Both the position numbers and the translations under genes were made by a program. Under the pieces are notes generated by a model. That model searched no databases. It was given only the letters and a program-made list of their open reading frames with translations, and had not been told where the DNA came from. This document shows positions 42,411 through 51,385 of a stretch of 64,000 nt of DNA, in pieces; the stretch's first letter is position 1, and every line of letters starts with the position of its first letter. Origin of the DNA: a bacterium (GTDB lineage Bacteria; Bacteroidota; Bacteroidia; Bacteroidales; Muribaculaceae); NCBI GenBank assembly GCA_004563195.1, contig SFTJ01000009.1, forward strand, positions 1-64,000, in the 5' to 3' direction.

Positions 42411-45400
42411 ATGGAACAGAATAATATTAAAAAAGTATTGATTTTGGGTTCTGGTGCCTTGAAAATTGGCGAGGCTGGCGAATTCGACTATTCAGGCTCG
42501 CAAGCGCTTAAAGCCCTCAAGGAAGAAAAAATAACCACAGTTCTTATTAACCCAAATATCGCTACCGTACAGACCAGCGATGAATTTGCCGATAAGATTT
42601 ATTTCCTTCCAGTCACACCATATTTTGTGGAAAAGGTGATTGAAAAGGAACGCCCCGACGGCATTCTTCTTTCGTTTGGCGGTCAAACTGCATTGAATTG
42701 CGGTGTTCAACTTTTCCAAAACAAGGTATTAGAAAAATATAATGTGAAGGTTCTCGGCACTCCAGTAGAAGCGATTATGAATACTGAAGACCGAGAATTA
42801 TTTATACAGCAGCTCGATGAGATTGATGTGAAAACCATCAAGAGCGAGGCTGTGGATAACATTGATGATGCTATTCGTGCTGCTCGCGAGGTGGGCTATC
42901 CTGTGATTGTTCGTGCTGCTTATGCTCTTGGCGGTCTTGGTAGCGGTTTTTGCGACAACGAGGAAGAACTCACCAGCTTGGTGGAAAAAGCACTGTCGTT
43001 TTCACCACAAGTGCTTGTAGAAAAGTCGCTCAAAGGCTGGAAAGAGATAGAATATGAAGTGGTTCGTGACCGTTACGACAACTGTATTACTGTATGTAAT
43101 ATGGAGAATTTCGACCCTCTCGGTATTCACACAGGCGAAAGTATCGTGGTTGCGCCATCGCAGACATTAAATAATGCCGACTATCACAAACTCCGTGCGC
43201 TTGCCATCAAAATTATTCGCCATATTGGAATTGTGGGTGAATGTAATGTGCAATACGCCTACGACCCATCATCGATGGACTATCGCGTGATTGAGGTGAA
43301 TGCCCGATTGAGTCGCTCGTCGGCTTTGGCATCAAAAGCCACAGGTTATCCACTTGCTTTTGTGGCAGCCAAACTTGGATTGGGCTACGGCTTGTTTGAC
43401 TTGAAAAATTCGGTCACTAAAGTTACGAGTGCCTTCTTTGAACCAGCACTTGATTATATAGTGTGTAAAATTCCTCGTTGGGATTTGGGTAAGTTCCACG
43501 GTGTGAAGCGCGAGATTGGTTCATCAATGAAATCGGTGGGCGAAGTGATGGCTATCGGTCGCACATTTGAGGAAGTGATTCAAAAGGGTTTGCGTATGAT
43601 TGGTCAAGGCAAACACGGCTTTATCGAAAACTCACCCATGCGCATTGCCAACATTGAAAATGCTTTGAAAGAACCTACCGACAGCCGTATTTTCGTGATT
43701 GAAAGCGCTTTCCGCAAAGGCTATGATGTGGATAAAATTCACGAACTTACCAAAATCGACAAGTGGTTCCTTTACAAACTCCGCAATTTGTATCAAACTG
43801 CCACTGAACTGGAGTCGCTCAACCATATTAAGGATATTCCACAAGATTTGCTCAAACTTGCAAAACAGCAAGGATTCAGCGATTTCCAAATTGCCAAGGC
43901 TGTATTGAAGCAAAATTTAGGGAATGGCCACGAAGCCAACCTGAAAGTTCGTGCCTTGAGAAATGAATATGGCATCAAGCCTGTGGTTAAGCAAATCGAT
44001 ACCCTGGCGGCTGAATATCCTGCTCAAACCAACTATTTGTATATGACCTACAACGGTACCACACACGACATTGCTTATGAAAACGATGGCAAATCTGTGG
44101 TGGTGGTTGGTTCTGGTGCCTACCGCATTGGTAGTTCTGTGGAATTTGACTGGTGTAGTGTGAATGCGCTGCTCACTGTGAAGCGTGAGGGCTGGCGTTC
44201 GGTGATGATTAACTATAATCCCGAAACCGTTTCCACCGACTATGATATGTGCGATCGCCTTTATTTCGATGAACTCACTTTTGAAAGGGTGATGGACATC
44301 ATCGATTTGGAAACACCTCACGGCACAATTCTTTCCACAGGCGGACAGATTCCTAACAATTTGGCAATGAAGCTCGACGCTCAAAAGGTGAAGATTTTGG
44401 GTACACAAGCCATCGACATCGACCATGCAGAAGATCGCCACAAATTCTCTGCTATGCTTGATGAATTGGGTATCGATCAGCCTGCATGGCGTGAATTGAC
44501 TTCAATGGACGACATTCACAGTTTTATTGAAGATGTGGGCTATCCAGTGCTTGTTCGTCCTTCCTATGTGCTTTCTGGTGCGGCAATGAATGTGTGCTCA
44601 AACGATGAAGAACTTGAACGCTTCTTGCAACTCGCTGCCAACGTGTCGAAGGAACACCCTGTGGTGGTGAGCGCATTCATTCAAAATGCAAAGGAAATAG
44701 AGTGGGATAGTGTGGCGCAAGACGGCGAAATCAAGTTGTATGCCATCAGTGAGCATATCGAGTTTGCCGGCGTTCACTCAGGCGATGCCACAATTCAATT
44801 CCCTCCACAAAAGCTATATGTGGAAACGATTCGCCGTATCAAGAAAATTAGTAGCAAGATTGCCAAGGCACTTCACATCAGCGGACCGTTTAACATTCAA
44901 TATCTCGCCAAAAATAATGAGATTAAGGTGATTGAATGTAATTTGCGTGCATCACGTAGTTTCCCATTCGTGTCGAAAGTTTCTAAAATCAACTTTATCG
45001 ACTTGGCAACAAAGGTGATGCTCGGTATTCCTGTGGAGAAGCCAAACAGCAATGTGTTTGACCTCGATTATGTGGGTATTAAAGCTTCGCAATTCTCATT
45101 CTCACGTCTGCAAGGCGCCGACCCTGTATTGGGTGTGGATATGTCGTCAACTGGCGAGGTTGGTTGCTTGGGCGAAAGCACTTCTGAGGCACTGATGACT
45201 TCTATGCTTTCAGTTGGGCATCGTATTCCTAAAAAAGGCGTGCTGCTGAGCACTGGTTCAGCAAAACAAAAAGCCGACTTGCTTGAATCTGCACACAGGC
45301 TCCATAAAAAAGGCCATCAATTATACGCCACTGCCGGCACGCACCGTTATTTGAATGATAATGGCATACCTGCAATTTTGGTGCATTGGCCAAGCGAGGC

Positions 45401-45635
45401 AGATAAAGAGCCACAAGCACTCGACTTGCTGCATAGAAAGCAGATTGATTTTGTGGTGAATATTCCTAAGAACCTCACCAGCAATGAACTGACAAACGGT
45501 TATAAGATTCGCCGTGCAGCAGTTGATTTAAATGTGCCACTCATCACCAATGCCCGACTTGCAAGCGCGTATATCCGCGCATTCTGCGATCTCACAGTTG
45601 ATGACATTGAGATCAAGTCGTGGGATGAATATTAA
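42411..45635 (+). CDS. carB: Carbamoyl-phosphate synthase, large subunit
   Basis: CarB makes carbamoyl phosphate from bicarbonate, ammonia and two ATP. The 1074-residue protein has the duplicated ATP-grasp structure: first half with VLILGSGALKIGEAGEFDYS and the carboxyphosphate site, second half beginning near VVVVGSGAYRIGSSVEFDW, each with an ATP-grasp RxxYxLGG-type segment (VRAAYALGGLGS and VRPSYVLSGAAM). The C-terminal 140 residues form the MGS-like allosteric domain with LYATAGTHRYL. Length is complete and normal. Confidence 0.98.
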   Translation: MEQNNIKKVLILGSGALKIGEAGEFDYSGSQALKALKEEKITTVLINPNIATVQTSDEFADKIYFLPVTPYFVEKVIEKERPDGILLSFGGQTALNCGVQLFQNKVLEKYNVKVLGTPVEAIMNTEDRELFIQQLDEIDVKTIKSEAVDNIDDAIRAAREVGYPVIVRAAYALGGLGSGFCDNEEELTSLVEKALSFSPQVLVEKSLKGWKEIEYEVVRDRYDNCITVCNMENFDPLGIHTGESIVVAPSQTLNNADYHKLRALAIKIIRHIGIVGECNVQYAYDPSSMDYRVIEVNARLSRSSALASKATGYPLAFVAAKLGLGYGLFDLKNSVTKVTSAFFEPALDYIVCKIPRWDLGKFHGVKREIGSSMKSVGEVMAIGRTFEEVIQKGLRMIGQGKHGFIENSPMRIANIENALKEPTDSRIFVIESAFRKGYDVDKIHELTKIDKWFLYKLRNLYQTATELESLNHIKDIPQDLLKLAKQQGFSDFQIAKAVLKQNLGNGHEANLKVRALRNEYGIKPVVKQIDTLAAEYPAQTNYLYMTYNGTTHDIAYENDGKSVVVVGSGAYRIGSSVEFDWCSVNALLTVKREGWRSVMINYNPETVSTDYDMCDRLYFDELTFERVMDIIDLETPHGTILSTGGQIPNNLAMKLDAQKVKILGTQAIDIDHAEDRHKFSAMLDELGIDQPAWRELTSMDDIHSFIEDVGYPVLVRPSYVLSGAAMNVCSNDEELERFLQLAANVSKEHPVVVSAFIQNAKEIEWDSVAQDGEIKLYAISEHIEFAGVHSGDATIQFPPQKLYVETIRRIKKISSKIAKALHISGPFNIQYLAKNNEIKVIECNLRASRSFPFVSKVSKINFIDLATKVMLGIPVEKPNSNVFDLDYVGIKASQFSFSRLQGADPVLGVDMSSTGEVGCLGESTSEALMTSMLSVGHRIPKKGVLLSTGSAKQKADLLESAHRLHKKGHQLYATAGTHRYLNDNGIPAILVHWPSEADKEPQALDLLHRKQIDFVVNIPKNLTSNELTNGYKIRRAAVDLNVPLITNARLASAYIRAFCDLTVDDIEIKSWDEY

Positions 45636-45651
45636 TATTTAATCGTGATTT

Positions 45652-46362
45652 ATGACAAGAGAGAATACTTTTCGCTTCAAGCAATTCGCTGTTTTAAACG
45701 ACAAAACCGCCATGAAAGTGGGTACCGATGGAGTTCTGCTTGGGGCGTGGTGCGATGTGCGCGAGGCGAAAAGCGTTCTTGATGTCGGCACTGGTTGTGG
45801 GCTGATTGCTTTAATGATAGCCCAGCGAAATGCTGATTGCGACATAGATTGTATCGATATCGACGAGGGTGCTATTGAAGAAGCAAGAATCAATGCTGAC
45901 AACTCCCCGTGGAGCGATAGGATTTATCCTTTCATGTCCGATTTTAAGCAATTCATTTGCGATAAAAAATATGACTTGATTGTGTCGAACCCACCTTTTT
46001 TCAACAATGGCGTGCTTGCTCCCGATAAGAGCAGACAAAATGCGCGTCACACGGTGGAGTTGAGTTTCGAGCAATTAATCCATAAAGCCATTTCTTTACT
46101 TTCCGATAAAGGTAAACTATGCCTGATTTCGGCCACTGATGCAGAGGAAGAAATCACAAAATCTTGTGCCGAAGTCGGGGCGTATGTCCATCAAAAAGTT
46201 GTGATATACACAAAGCCTGGCAAAGAGCCGAAAAGGTGTTTGTGGGAAATTTCGAAGCATAATTCCGCTAAGCGATGCTCTGAATTATTTGTCCAAAATA
46301 GCGATGGACAATATTCAGAGCAATATATCGGTTTGTGTAAAGATTTCTATATGAACATGTGA
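45652..46362 (+). CDS. tRNA1(Val) (adenine(37)-N6)-methyltransferase (TrmN6-like)
   Basis: A 236-residue class I methyltransferase. The SAM site is VLDVGTGCGLIALMIAQR and the catalytic motif is NPPFFNNG, typical of N6-adenine methyltransferases of the YfiC/TrmN6 group, which methylate A37 of tRNA-Val in E. coli. KVGTDGVLLGAW near residue 25 is also characteristic. It follows carB at 16 bases and is probably co-transcribed. It converges on dus with five bases between the stops. Confidence 0.87.
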   Translation: MTRENTFRFKQFAVLNDKTAMKVGTDGVLLGAWCDVREAKSVLDVGTGCGLIALMIAQRNADCDIDCIDIDEGAIEEARINADNSPWSDRIYPFMSDFKQFICDKKYDLIVSNPPFFNNGVLAPDKSRQNARHTVELSFEQLIHKAISLLSDKGKLCLISATDAEEEITKSCAEVGAYVHQKVVIYTKPGKEPKRCLWEISKHNSAKRCSELFVQNSDGQYSEQYIGLCKDFYMNM

Positions 46363-46367
46363 TATCT

Positions 46368-47291
46368 TTACTTGAAGTCACTATTCCTAAATATCAGATT
46401 TACAGCCTCGTTATATTTAGTTAAATTATTACTTTTCTTAATCAACTTGCGAGCCTTCTTATCGCCATCGGGCAACAAATATTCCCATAAAGTTTTCATT
46501 TTTGAGAGTATTTGATGTTCGCCACCAGTAAGTTTTTCGCTATAACGTTCCAATAGCAAATCATGAAAGTGCCTAATTTTCTCTGCTGATTTCTCAGTTT
46601 CAAATAAATCGGGCGTCGCAAGCAGTTTTCTGCCAATCATCACCCCCGATAAATTCGGGCATTTTTCTTTTATCGTATAAATCTGCTCAATGGATTTAAT
46701 GTCGCCATTGTAGATTAGAGGATATCGACAACTTTGTGCAAATTCCATGAATTGTTCAAAATTGATTTCTCCTTTATATAATTGTTTCCCGATTCGTGAG
46801 TGAAGCACTATTACTTTTGGATTAATGCTTTCGAATAGCGGCAATATTGATTTCCATTGCTGTGCATCGTCGTAGCCCAGTCGCATTTTAATGGAATATT
46901 CCATATCAGGAATTTGGGCTAACGCAGAAAGCGTTTGTTTACATACATCAGGGTAAGCAAGAATCCCCGAACCTTTTTTCTTCAGAGCAATGGGAGGGTG
47001 AGGGCACCCCATATTAATGTCGATACAATGATAGCCCATCTCTTTCATCTTCGTTGCCATCATCACGGCATCGGTTGGCGCACAGGCTATTATCTGTGGG
47101 CGAATGGTTGCGGTGTTGTTTTCTGGCAAAATATCATGAATGTCACGTTTCGGAATTTTACCATTCACCATTCGCATAAATGGTGTGTAGTATATGTCGA
47201 TGCCTCCAAACATTTCCGCATGGGTATTTCGCCAAATATAATCGGTAAACCCCTGTAACGGAGCGCAATATATTTTCAAATCTTCAAACAT
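46368..47291 (-). CDS. tRNA-dihydrouridine synthase
   Basis: A 307-residue flavoenzyme that reduces uridines in tRNA to dihydrouridine. IYCAPLQGFTDYIWRNTH at the N-terminus and the active-site cysteine in CIDINMGCPHPPIALKKKGSG identify the Dus family; GVMIGRKLLATPDLF is the FMN phosphate site near the C-terminus. Which position is modified cannot be told. I chose the ATG at 47291 (MFEDLKIYC); an upstream in-frame start overlaps the -7 box at 47296-47303 and is unlikely. Confidence 0.9.
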   Translation of the reverse strand: MFEDLKIYCAPLQGFTDYIWRNTHAEMFGGIDIYYTPFMRMVNGKIPKRDIHDILPENNTATIRPQIIACAPTDAVMMATKMKEMGYHCIDINMGCPHPPIALKKKGSGILAYPDVCKQTLSALAQIPDMEYSIKMRLGYDDAQQWKSILPLFESINPKVIVLHSRIGKQLYKGEINFEQFMEFAQSCRYPLIYNGDIKSIEQIYTIKEKCPNLSGVMIGRKLLATPDLFETEKSAEKIRHFHDLLLERYSEKLTGGEHQILSKMKTLWEYLLPDGDKKARKLIKKSNNLTKYNEAVNLIFRNSDFK

Positions 47292-47295
47292 ATTG

Positions 47296-47303
47296 CAAAG
47301 ATA
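47296..47303 (-). promoter_or_regulatory. -7 box of dus, almost touching the start codon
   Basis: TATCTTTG on the - strand ends four bases before the dus ATG, so the transcript should be leaderless or nearly so. Confidence 0.5.
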
Positions 47304-47379
47304 ATGATTTAAAGCCAACGGCCGCTTCTTTTAATGAATTTAAATGTGAACTTATCGGCTTTGTTGCATCAAAATTTTG

Positions 47380-47387
47380 TATCTTTG
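47380..47387 (+). promoter_or_regulatory. -7 box of the first ABC-F gene, almost touching the start codon
   Basis: TATCTTTG ends five bases before the ABC-F ATG at 47393; TTTG at 47360-47363 lies 16 bases upstream, slightly short of the usual 19. Confidence 0.5.
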
Positions 47388-47392
47388 CATTT

Positions 47393-49330
47393 ATGATTTC
47401 CGTACAGAATTTAAAAGTGGAGTTTAGCAGCCAGGTGTTGTTCGACAATGTGAGTTTTGTTGTCAATAAAAAAGACAAAATTGCGTTGGTGGGCAAGAAT
47501 GGCGCGGGTAAATCCACATTGCTAAAAATATTTGCAGGTATTCAAAATCCCACTTCTGGACAAGTGTCGAGGTCGTCGGATATTACGATTGGTTATCTTC
47601 CACAAACCATGAATTTATCAGACAGCTGCACGGCTAAGGAGGAGGTGCAAAAGGCCTTCAGTCACATTGATGAACTGGATAAGCAAATTGATGAGCTGAA
47701 TGTTCAGTTGGCAGAGCGCACCGATTACGAGTCGGAAAGTTATCAAGATTTGATTGATACACTGACGCACAAAAACGATCTGCGTGCAATGTATCAGAGC
47801 GAGAACTATGAAGCCGAGATAGAGAAAACCTTGATTGGCTTGGGCTTTAATCGCACTGACTTCGACCGCCCCACCTCTGAGTTTAGCGGAGGGTGGAGAA
47901 TGCGTATTGAATTGGCTAAGATTTTGCTCCAGCGCCCCGATGTGTTGCTGCTCGATGAGCCTACCAACCATTTGGACATTGAGTCTATTCAATGGCTTGA
48001 GAATTTTTTGAAAACTCAAGCCAATATGCTGGTGCTCGTTTCGCACGATAAGGCTTTTATTGATAATGTCACGAATCGCACCATCGAAATTTCGTGTGGG
48101 AAAATTTATGACTACAACGTGAATTATTCTCACTTTATTGAACTGCGCAAAGAGCGAATCGAGCAACAAAAGCGCGCTTATGAGAATCAACAAAAAATGA
48201 TTCACGACACAGAGGAATTTATCGAGAAATTCAGATATAAGCCCACAAAGTCGGTGCAAGTTCAGAGCCGAATCAAGCAACTTGAGAAAATTGAGCGCAT
48301 CGAGATTGACGAAGTTGACAATTCGCATTTGCGATTAAAATTTCCCCCAGCGCCACGTTCGGGCGACTATCCGGTTATTGCCAATGATTTGTCGAAATCG
48401 TATGGCGACCACAATGTGTTTCACGATTGCACTTTCACCATTAAGCGTGGTGAGAAGGTGGCATTCGTGGGTAAAAACGGTGCCGGTAAATCTACGCTCG
48501 TGAAGTGTATTATGCATGAAATCCCATTCGATGGCGAACTCAAAATCGGCCATAATGTGGAAATCGGATATTTTGCGCAAAATCAGGCGATGCTGCTTGA
48601 TGAGAATTTAACGGTGCACGACACGATTGATTATGCCGCCACAGGCGAGATTCGCACCCGAATCAACGACATTCTTGGTGCTTTTATGTTTGGCGGTGCT
48701 GCCAGTGAGAAAAAAGTTAAAGTGCTTTCAGGTGGCGAAAGAAGCCGCTTGGCAATGATTCAATTGCTGTTGCAACCTGTGAACCTCCTGATTCTCGACG
48801 AACCTACCAACCATTTGGATATCCGCACCAAAGATATTCTTAAGGAAGCGATTAAAGAGTTTGACGGAACTGTGATTGTGGTATCGCACGACCGTGACTT
48901 CCTCGATGGGCTTGTGGATAAGGTGTATGAGTTTGGCAACGGCTTGGTGAAAGAGCATCTGTGTGGCATTTACGAATTTCTTGAATACAAAAAACTGAGT
49001 TCGCTGCAAGAACTTGAAAAAAGCGACGCTCCACAAAAAGATTCTGCAGCAAAAACTGAAGAAGTGAGCCAATCCAAACTCTCATATCTTGAGCAAAAGG
49101 AGGCGCAAAAGCGAATCCGACATGCTGAAAAGCGCATCAAGGAGTTGGAAACGAAAATCAACACTTACGAATCAGAGATTAAAGAGATAGAAAACCTGTT
49201 GTCGTCGGGCACCAATACCGACCAAAGTATTTACACCAAACATCAAGAACTTAACGAGGCTCTTGAAAATGCGATGATGGAATGGGAGACGGCAAATGAA
49301 GAGTTTGAAACATTACAAAACAACGATTAA
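47393..49330 (+). CDS. ABC-F family ATPase (ribosome-associated type), first copy
   Basis: A 645-residue soluble protein with two ATP-binding cassettes and no membrane segments. Walker A motifs are GKNGAGKSTLLK and GKNGAGKSTLVK; signature motifs are FSGGWRMRIELAKILL and LSGGERSRLAMIQLLL; both Walker B motifs end in LDEPTNHLDI. The linker between the cassettes (about 240-310) is the charged P-site-tRNA-interaction motif region of ABC-F proteins. A C-terminal coiled coil (about 560-645) resembles Uup. Such proteins act in translation on stalled or resistant ribosomes; resistance is not implied here. It starts a run with the M13 peptidase and nrdJ. Confidence 0.9.
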   Translation: MISVQNLKVEFSSQVLFDNVSFVVNKKDKIALVGKNGAGKSTLLKIFAGIQNPTSGQVSRSSDITIGYLPQTMNLSDSCTAKEEVQKAFSHIDELDKQIDELNVQLAERTDYESESYQDLIDTLTHKNDLRAMYQSENYEAEIEKTLIGLGFNRTDFDRPTSEFSGGWRMRIELAKILLQRPDVLLLDEPTNHLDIESIQWLENFLKTQANMLVLVSHDKAFIDNVTNRTIEISCGKIYDYNVNYSHFIELRKERIEQQKRAYENQQKMIHDTEEFIEKFRYKPTKSVQVQSRIKQLEKIERIEIDEVDNSHLRLKFPPAPRSGDYPVIANDLSKSYGDHNVFHDCTFTIKRGEKVAFVGKNGAGKSTLVKCIMHEIPFDGELKIGHNVEIGYFAQNQAMLLDENLTVHDTIDYAATGEIRTRINDILGAFMFGGAASEKKVKVLSGGERSRLAMIQLLLQPVNLLILDEPTNHLDIRTKDILKEAIKEFDGTVIVVSHDRDFLDGLVDKVYEFGNGLVKEHLCGIYEFLEYKKLSSLQELEKSDAPQKDSAAKTEEVSQSKLSYLEQKEAQKRIRHAEKRIKELETKINTYESEIKEIENLLSSGTNTDQSIYTKHQELNEALENAMMEWETANEEFETLQNND

Positions 49331-49342
49331 TAACATATTATT

Positions 49343-51361
49343 ATGAAAAAATCAATCATCTTATCAATGGCGTTAATGTCGGCATTAATGGTTAGTGCCG
49401 GTAGTTTAGACAAAGGTGTGGATCGCAACAATCTGGATTTGGCCACTGCTCCTGGTACTGATTTTTACCAATACGCATGTGGCGGCTGGATGAAATCACA
49501 CCCACTCGACCCACAGTATGCTCGCTTCGGCACATTCGACCAAATGGCAGAAAGCAGCCGTGAGCAACTGAAAGAGCTCGTTCTTAATCTTAGCAAGCAG
49601 CAAAATGCTAAAGGAACGATGGCTCAAAAGGTGGGCGACATTTTCAATATGGGTATGGATAGCACCCGATTGAACAGTGAAGGCGCAAAACCACTTATGA
49701 AAGATATTGATTTTGTGAAGGGCGTGAAGAAGGCCACATTGCCTGAAATGGTGGCATTCATGCACATGGGTATTGCTTCGCCATTCTTTGACTCAGGCGT
49801 GATGGCTGACTTGAAAAACTCAGATGTCAATCTCATGTATATTCAGCAATCAGGCATGGGCTTGGGCGACAGAGATTATTATCTCGACGAAGATGCCAAC
49901 ACAAAGAAGGTGCGTGAGGCATACTTGACCTATGCCAACAAACTTTTCACTTTCATAGGTTACAAGAAAAGCGATGCAAAGAAAGCGGCCGAAACTGTTC
50001 TTAAAATTGAAAAAGAATTGGCAAAAGCCACTATGACTCGTGAAGAGCAACGCGACTATAGCAAGCAATACAATATTTTCACACTTGAAGAACTTCAAGC
50101 CCAATATCCAAACTTCAACTGGAAATCATATTTCTCTGGCCTTGGATTGAATAATGTGAATCGTGTATGTGTCAGCCAACTTGATTTCATGAAGAAAGTT
50201 GATGAATTGATTTCCACACTCAAAGAAAAGGAAATTAAGGAATACTTGATATTTAAGTATATCGATGCTGCTGCTCCATATCTGAGCGATGCTTTCAACG
50301 AAGCTAATTTCGATGTTTATTCAAGAGCGTTGTCGGGTAAGCAAGTGATGCAACCACGATGGAAAAGATCACTCAATGTGCCTAACACCCTCCTCGGCGA
50401 AGGCGTGGGACAATTATATGTGGAAAAATATTTCCCTGCAGAGTCGAAGAAGAAAATGAAACAGCTCGTTGATAATTTGCGCATTGCACTTGGCGAGCGT
50501 ATTGCCTCACTCACATGGATGAGTCCTAAGACCAAGGTGAATGCTCTTGTGAAATTGAACAGCTTCACTGTGAAGATTGGTTATCCCGACAAATGGCGCG
50601 ATTATAGTGCAGTATCTGTAAACCCAGAATTAAGCTATTGGGAAAATGTGTTGGCATTGAAGAAGTTTGACGCTCAATTTAGCTATTCTCAATTAGGTCA
50701 GCCTGTGAATAAGGATAGATGGCAAATGACTCCACAAACAGTGAATGCTTACTACGACCCATCTACCAACGAGATTTGCTTCCCTGCAGGTATTCTCCAA
50801 CGCCCATATTTTGATCCTGATGCCGACGATGCTTGCAACTATGGTGCAATCGGTGTGGTAATTGGTCACGAAATGACTCACGGATTTGACGACCAAGGCA
50901 GAAACTTTGACCAAAATGGTAATATGGTTGACTGGTGGACTGAAGAAGATGCAAAAGAGTTCCAAAAGTTGGCTGACAAACTTGGCGCACAATATAGCGC
51001 AGAAATCGTTGCCGATGATGTTCACGCTAATGGCACATTCACCATGGGTGAAAATATTGCTGACCACGGAGGATTGCGTGTGGCTTACGCTGCATTCAAG
51101 AAAACCGAGCAGGGTAAGGGCAACACTCTTATCGATGGTTTCACTCCTGACCAACGCTTCTACTTGAGTTATGCCAATGTTTGGGCTGCAAATATCACTA
51201 AGGAAGAAATTTTGCGTCGCACAAAGGTTGACCCTCACTCACTTGGCAAAAACCGTGTGAATGTAGCACTTCGCAACTTGGAAACATTCTTCAACGCATT
51301 TGGCATCAAGGCTGGCGATGCAATGTTCAGAGCAGAAGAAGACCGAGTTTCTATTTGGTAA
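49343..51361 (+). CDS. M13 family zinc endopeptidase (PepO/neprilysin-like)
   Basis: A 672-residue exported metallopeptidase. A signal peptide (about residues 1-20, MKKSIILSMALMSALMVSAG) lacks a lipobox cysteine, so the enzyme should be periplasmic or surface-exposed. The zinc motif HExxH is in VIGHEMTHGFDDQGRNFD (about residue 508) and the third ligand glutamate is in GENIADHGGLRVAY (about residue 569). NAYYDPSTNEICFPAGILQ is the substrate-binding NAxY segment of M13 enzymes. The early GTDFYQYACGGWMKSHPLD is the usual N-terminal landmark. Length is normal for the family. Confidence 0.94.
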   Translation: MKKSIILSMALMSALMVSAGSLDKGVDRNNLDLATAPGTDFYQYACGGWMKSHPLDPQYARFGTFDQMAESSREQLKELVLNLSKQQNAKGTMAQKVGDIFNMGMDSTRLNSEGAKPLMKDIDFVKGVKKATLPEMVAFMHMGIASPFFDSGVMADLKNSDVNLMYIQQSGMGLGDRDYYLDEDANTKKVREAYLTYANKLFTFIGYKKSDAKKAAETVLKIEKELAKATMTREEQRDYSKQYNIFTLEELQAQYPNFNWKSYFSGLGLNNVNRVCVSQLDFMKKVDELISTLKEKEIKEYLIFKYIDAAAPYLSDAFNEANFDVYSRALSGKQVMQPRWKRSLNVPNTLLGEGVGQLYVEKYFPAESKKKMKQLVDNLRIALGERIASLTWMSPKTKVNALVKLNSFTVKIGYPDKWRDYSAVSVNPELSYWENVLALKKFDAQFSYSQLGQPVNKDRWQMTPQTVNAYYDPSTNEICFPAGILQRPYFDPDADDACNYGAIGVVIGHEMTHGFDDQGRNFDQNGNMVDWWTEEDAKEFQKLADKLGAQYSAEIVADDVHANGTFTMGENIADHGGLRVAYAAFKKTEQGKGNTLIDGFTPDQRFYLSYANVWAANITKEEILRRTKVDPHSLGKNRVNVALRNLETFFNAFGIKAGDAMFRAEEDRVSIW

Positions 51362-51385
51362 TAAATTATTATTTAATCTAAAATT

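Noticed and set aside
51362..51385. Cobalamin riboswitch upstream of nrdJ
   Set aside because: The gap to the M13 peptidase gene is only 24 bases, too short for a riboswitch.
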